From positions 442,671 to 462,031 of the forward strand of contig MU130542.1 in assembly GCA_015039465.1 (NCBI GenBank): 19,361 nt of DNA, given 5' to 3'. Within the stretch, counting starts at the first letter, position 1; the number at the start of each line of letters is the position of its first letter. The notes beneath the pieces were generated by a model, which was given only the letters and a program-made list of their open reading frames with translations, did not search any database and was not told the DNA's origin. Positions 18,388 to 19,361 of this stretch are shown here, in pieces. Origin of the DNA: Phlegmacium glaucopus. Lineage: Eukaryota; Basidiomycota; Agaricomycetes; Agaricales; Cortinariaceae. The position numbers and the translations under genes are program-made.

Positions 18388-18394
18388 TATAAAA
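18388..18394 (+). promoter_or_regulatory. TATA-box-like motif in the large LTR
   Basis: TATAAAA sits mid-LTR, about 45 bp before a pyrimidine-rich stretch (18431-18449). This is a common arrangement for an LTR core promoter. It supports plus-strand orientation of the retrotransposon but is a short motif in AT-rich DNA. Confidence 0.35.
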
Positions 18395-18590
18395 TACCTC
18401 CCAGGGTTTGTAAATAGTCAGAAAATTGGATTCTTTCTTTCCCCCCCTCAATTGCAACCTAGTACAGCTCACTGTCTTAGACATTGAGCAAGAACACTTG
18501 TCTTTGAGTAGTGGACTTGAAAATAAATCAGTTTCTCAGAGTTGTTTGACTTGTTGCAATAATTGTTGAATTGTTGTAAAAGTTGTTGTT

Positions 18591-18765
18591 GTGTTAAAGT
18601 CATAGCAGAAGCAAGAGGGCTTCTTGTGTATGCAATTGTGTTAAAGTCATAGCAGAAGTTTGAGTCTTCTTGTGTATGCAATTGTGTTCAAGAGAGTTGT
18701 CTTCTTGTGTATGCAATTGTGTTAAGTTGTAACAAAGTCTTGGACTTTTGTGTACACAAATTGTA
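18591..18765. repeat. Minisatellite inside the LTR, about four units
   Basis: Units start gtgtt(a/c)aag and end ttgtgtatgcaatt: 18591-18637 (47 bp), 18638-18683 (46 bp), 18684-18718 (35 bp, shortened in the middle) and a diverged fourth from 18719. The first two are nearly identical up to agcagaag. The array lies downstream of the TATA-like motif, so it would be part of the LTR transcript. Confidence 0.85.
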
Positions 18766-19106
18766 AATCAATCAGTAAAGTCTTAGGAATTCTTTGACTG
18801 ATTGTTGGTGCAAGCCATAAATTGCAAAACCACTTAAAAGTTTGATCATCCTTCAATTGATCCAAATTATTGTTGTTGTTGTGTGTATTAGTTGAAGTGA
18901 AATTCAAAGTCTTGGAAAGGTTATACTTTCTAGAAAACCCAACTTGCATTATTAAGATTGTATAAAGTATTGATTGAGTTATTGTTTTGAGTAGAGATTT
19001 TATAATCTTGAAAATACACTTTTCTCAACAAACTCTGTGCAGTTACATCACCGCAACTCCACCAACTATCATAAACAGTTTAGGCACTATAGCAGTTACA
19101 TCAAAT

Positions 19107-19124
19107 TGGACCCCACCGCGAGGG
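19107..19124 (+). other. Putative primer-binding site
   Basis: TGGACCCCACCGCGAGG follows the proposed LTR end (CA) by three bases. A PBS pairs with the 3' end of a tRNA, whose CCA gives TGG here. I cannot name the tRNA from memory, and the discriminator base implied (U) is uncommon, so this is tentative. Confidence 0.35.
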
Positions 19125-19361
19125 TTTTCAAATTTTGAAAATTGTTTCAATTTGACACACACAAAAACATTTCATTTTCTATTTCTATTTTAAAAACAAG
19201 ATTGTGGTTTAGACTACATCTTGTATAAAAAGAAAAAGAATCATACCTTTTCAAAAGGAACCTAGATCCAGAACAACGGCAAATTCTCTAAAGGCCAATT
19301 TTGTGGTTGGGTCACAGAACAAACCTTCTACCAAGAAGACAACTGTTACTTTGGTTGAACA
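19125..19361 (+). other. Retrotransposon leader and possible start of its first ORF
   Basis: One plus-strand frame stays open from about 19220 to the window end (reading ...PRSRTTANSLKANFVVGSQN...), but has no ATG in the window. It is probably leader or the beginning of a gag region. Only one CpG (19277) occurs after the binding site. Confidence 0.3.

Larger units (their letters stand above)
17712..19103 (+). mobile_element. Left LTR (about 1.39 kb) of an LTR retrotransposon that runs out of the window
   Basis: The proposed LTR starts TGATATGA at the break in the gag-like ORF and ends TTACATCA at 19103, giving TGAT/ATCA inverted termini. Three bases later comes TGGACCCCACCGCGAGG, which has the TGG start of a tRNA-primed binding site. 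A TATAAAA lies at 18388-18394, followed by a pyrimidine patch, as in an LTR promoter. A 35-47-bp minisatellite is inside (18591-18765). No CpG occurs from 17711 to 19051. The right end is less certain because cagttacatca also occurs at 19040-19050; the other LTR and target duplication lie outside the window. Confidence 0.5.

Overview
This window looks like nuclear DNA of a filamentous basidiomycete, most likely an Agaricomycete. The genes carry many short introns (about 40-75 bp) with GT..AG borders. The protein families also fit: an SRPK-like kinase with an HTD catalytic loop, a DUF3433-type membrane protein, an MFS drug-transporter relic and a KDZ-associated CxC5/CxC6 transposon protein. No tRNA, rRNA, CRISPR array or bacterial-style operon was seen. 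All gene calls come from reading splice sites and family motifs by eye.

Left part (1-4.2 kb): transposon debris and unassigned DNA. A 607-bp Tc1/mariner-type deletion derivative (351-957) has near-perfect terminal inverted repeats, TA flanks and only the helix-turn-helix start of a transposase. A cluster of two alternating short repeat modules follows (1077-2044) and ends in a perfect palindrome. From 2.05 to 4.2 kb I see no convincing gene.

Genic core (4.2-13.0 kb): four host genes or gene remains. On the minus strand are a three-exon multi-pass membrane protein of unknown function (4211-5369, with a probable GC-AG intron), a six-exon SRPK-like protein kinase (6269-7901) and a frameshifted 5' fragment of an MFS multidrug transporter (8394-8883). 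On the plus strand is a long DUF3433-like gene (10101-13004): 15 exons, two of them micro-exons of 17 and 11 nt, fit together in phase, but the 5' end is damaged. The four do not form an obvious cluster or pathway.

Right part (13.5 kb to the end): nested transposons. A decayed KDZ-associated CxC5-CxC6 gene (13875-16530) is split by a 574-bp solo LTR with a 5-bp target duplication. A second, truncated copy of that LTR lies at 16747-17244. A retroelement gag-like ORF (17417-17711) is then cut by the roughly 1.39-kb LTR of another retrotransposon that runs out of the window. The outstanding signal is CpG loss: the KDZ relic has no CpG at all over about 2.57 kb (13534-14872 plus 15447-16677), and the last LTR has none over about 1.34 kb (17711-19051). 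The solo LTR inside the relic still has about a dozen. This points to CpG-directed methylation and deamination, with the LTR arriving after the KDZ gene had already been eroded.

I found no clearly new multi-gene system. The best candidate for follow-up is the complete CpG erasure in the KDZ/LTR compartment and its layered chronology.
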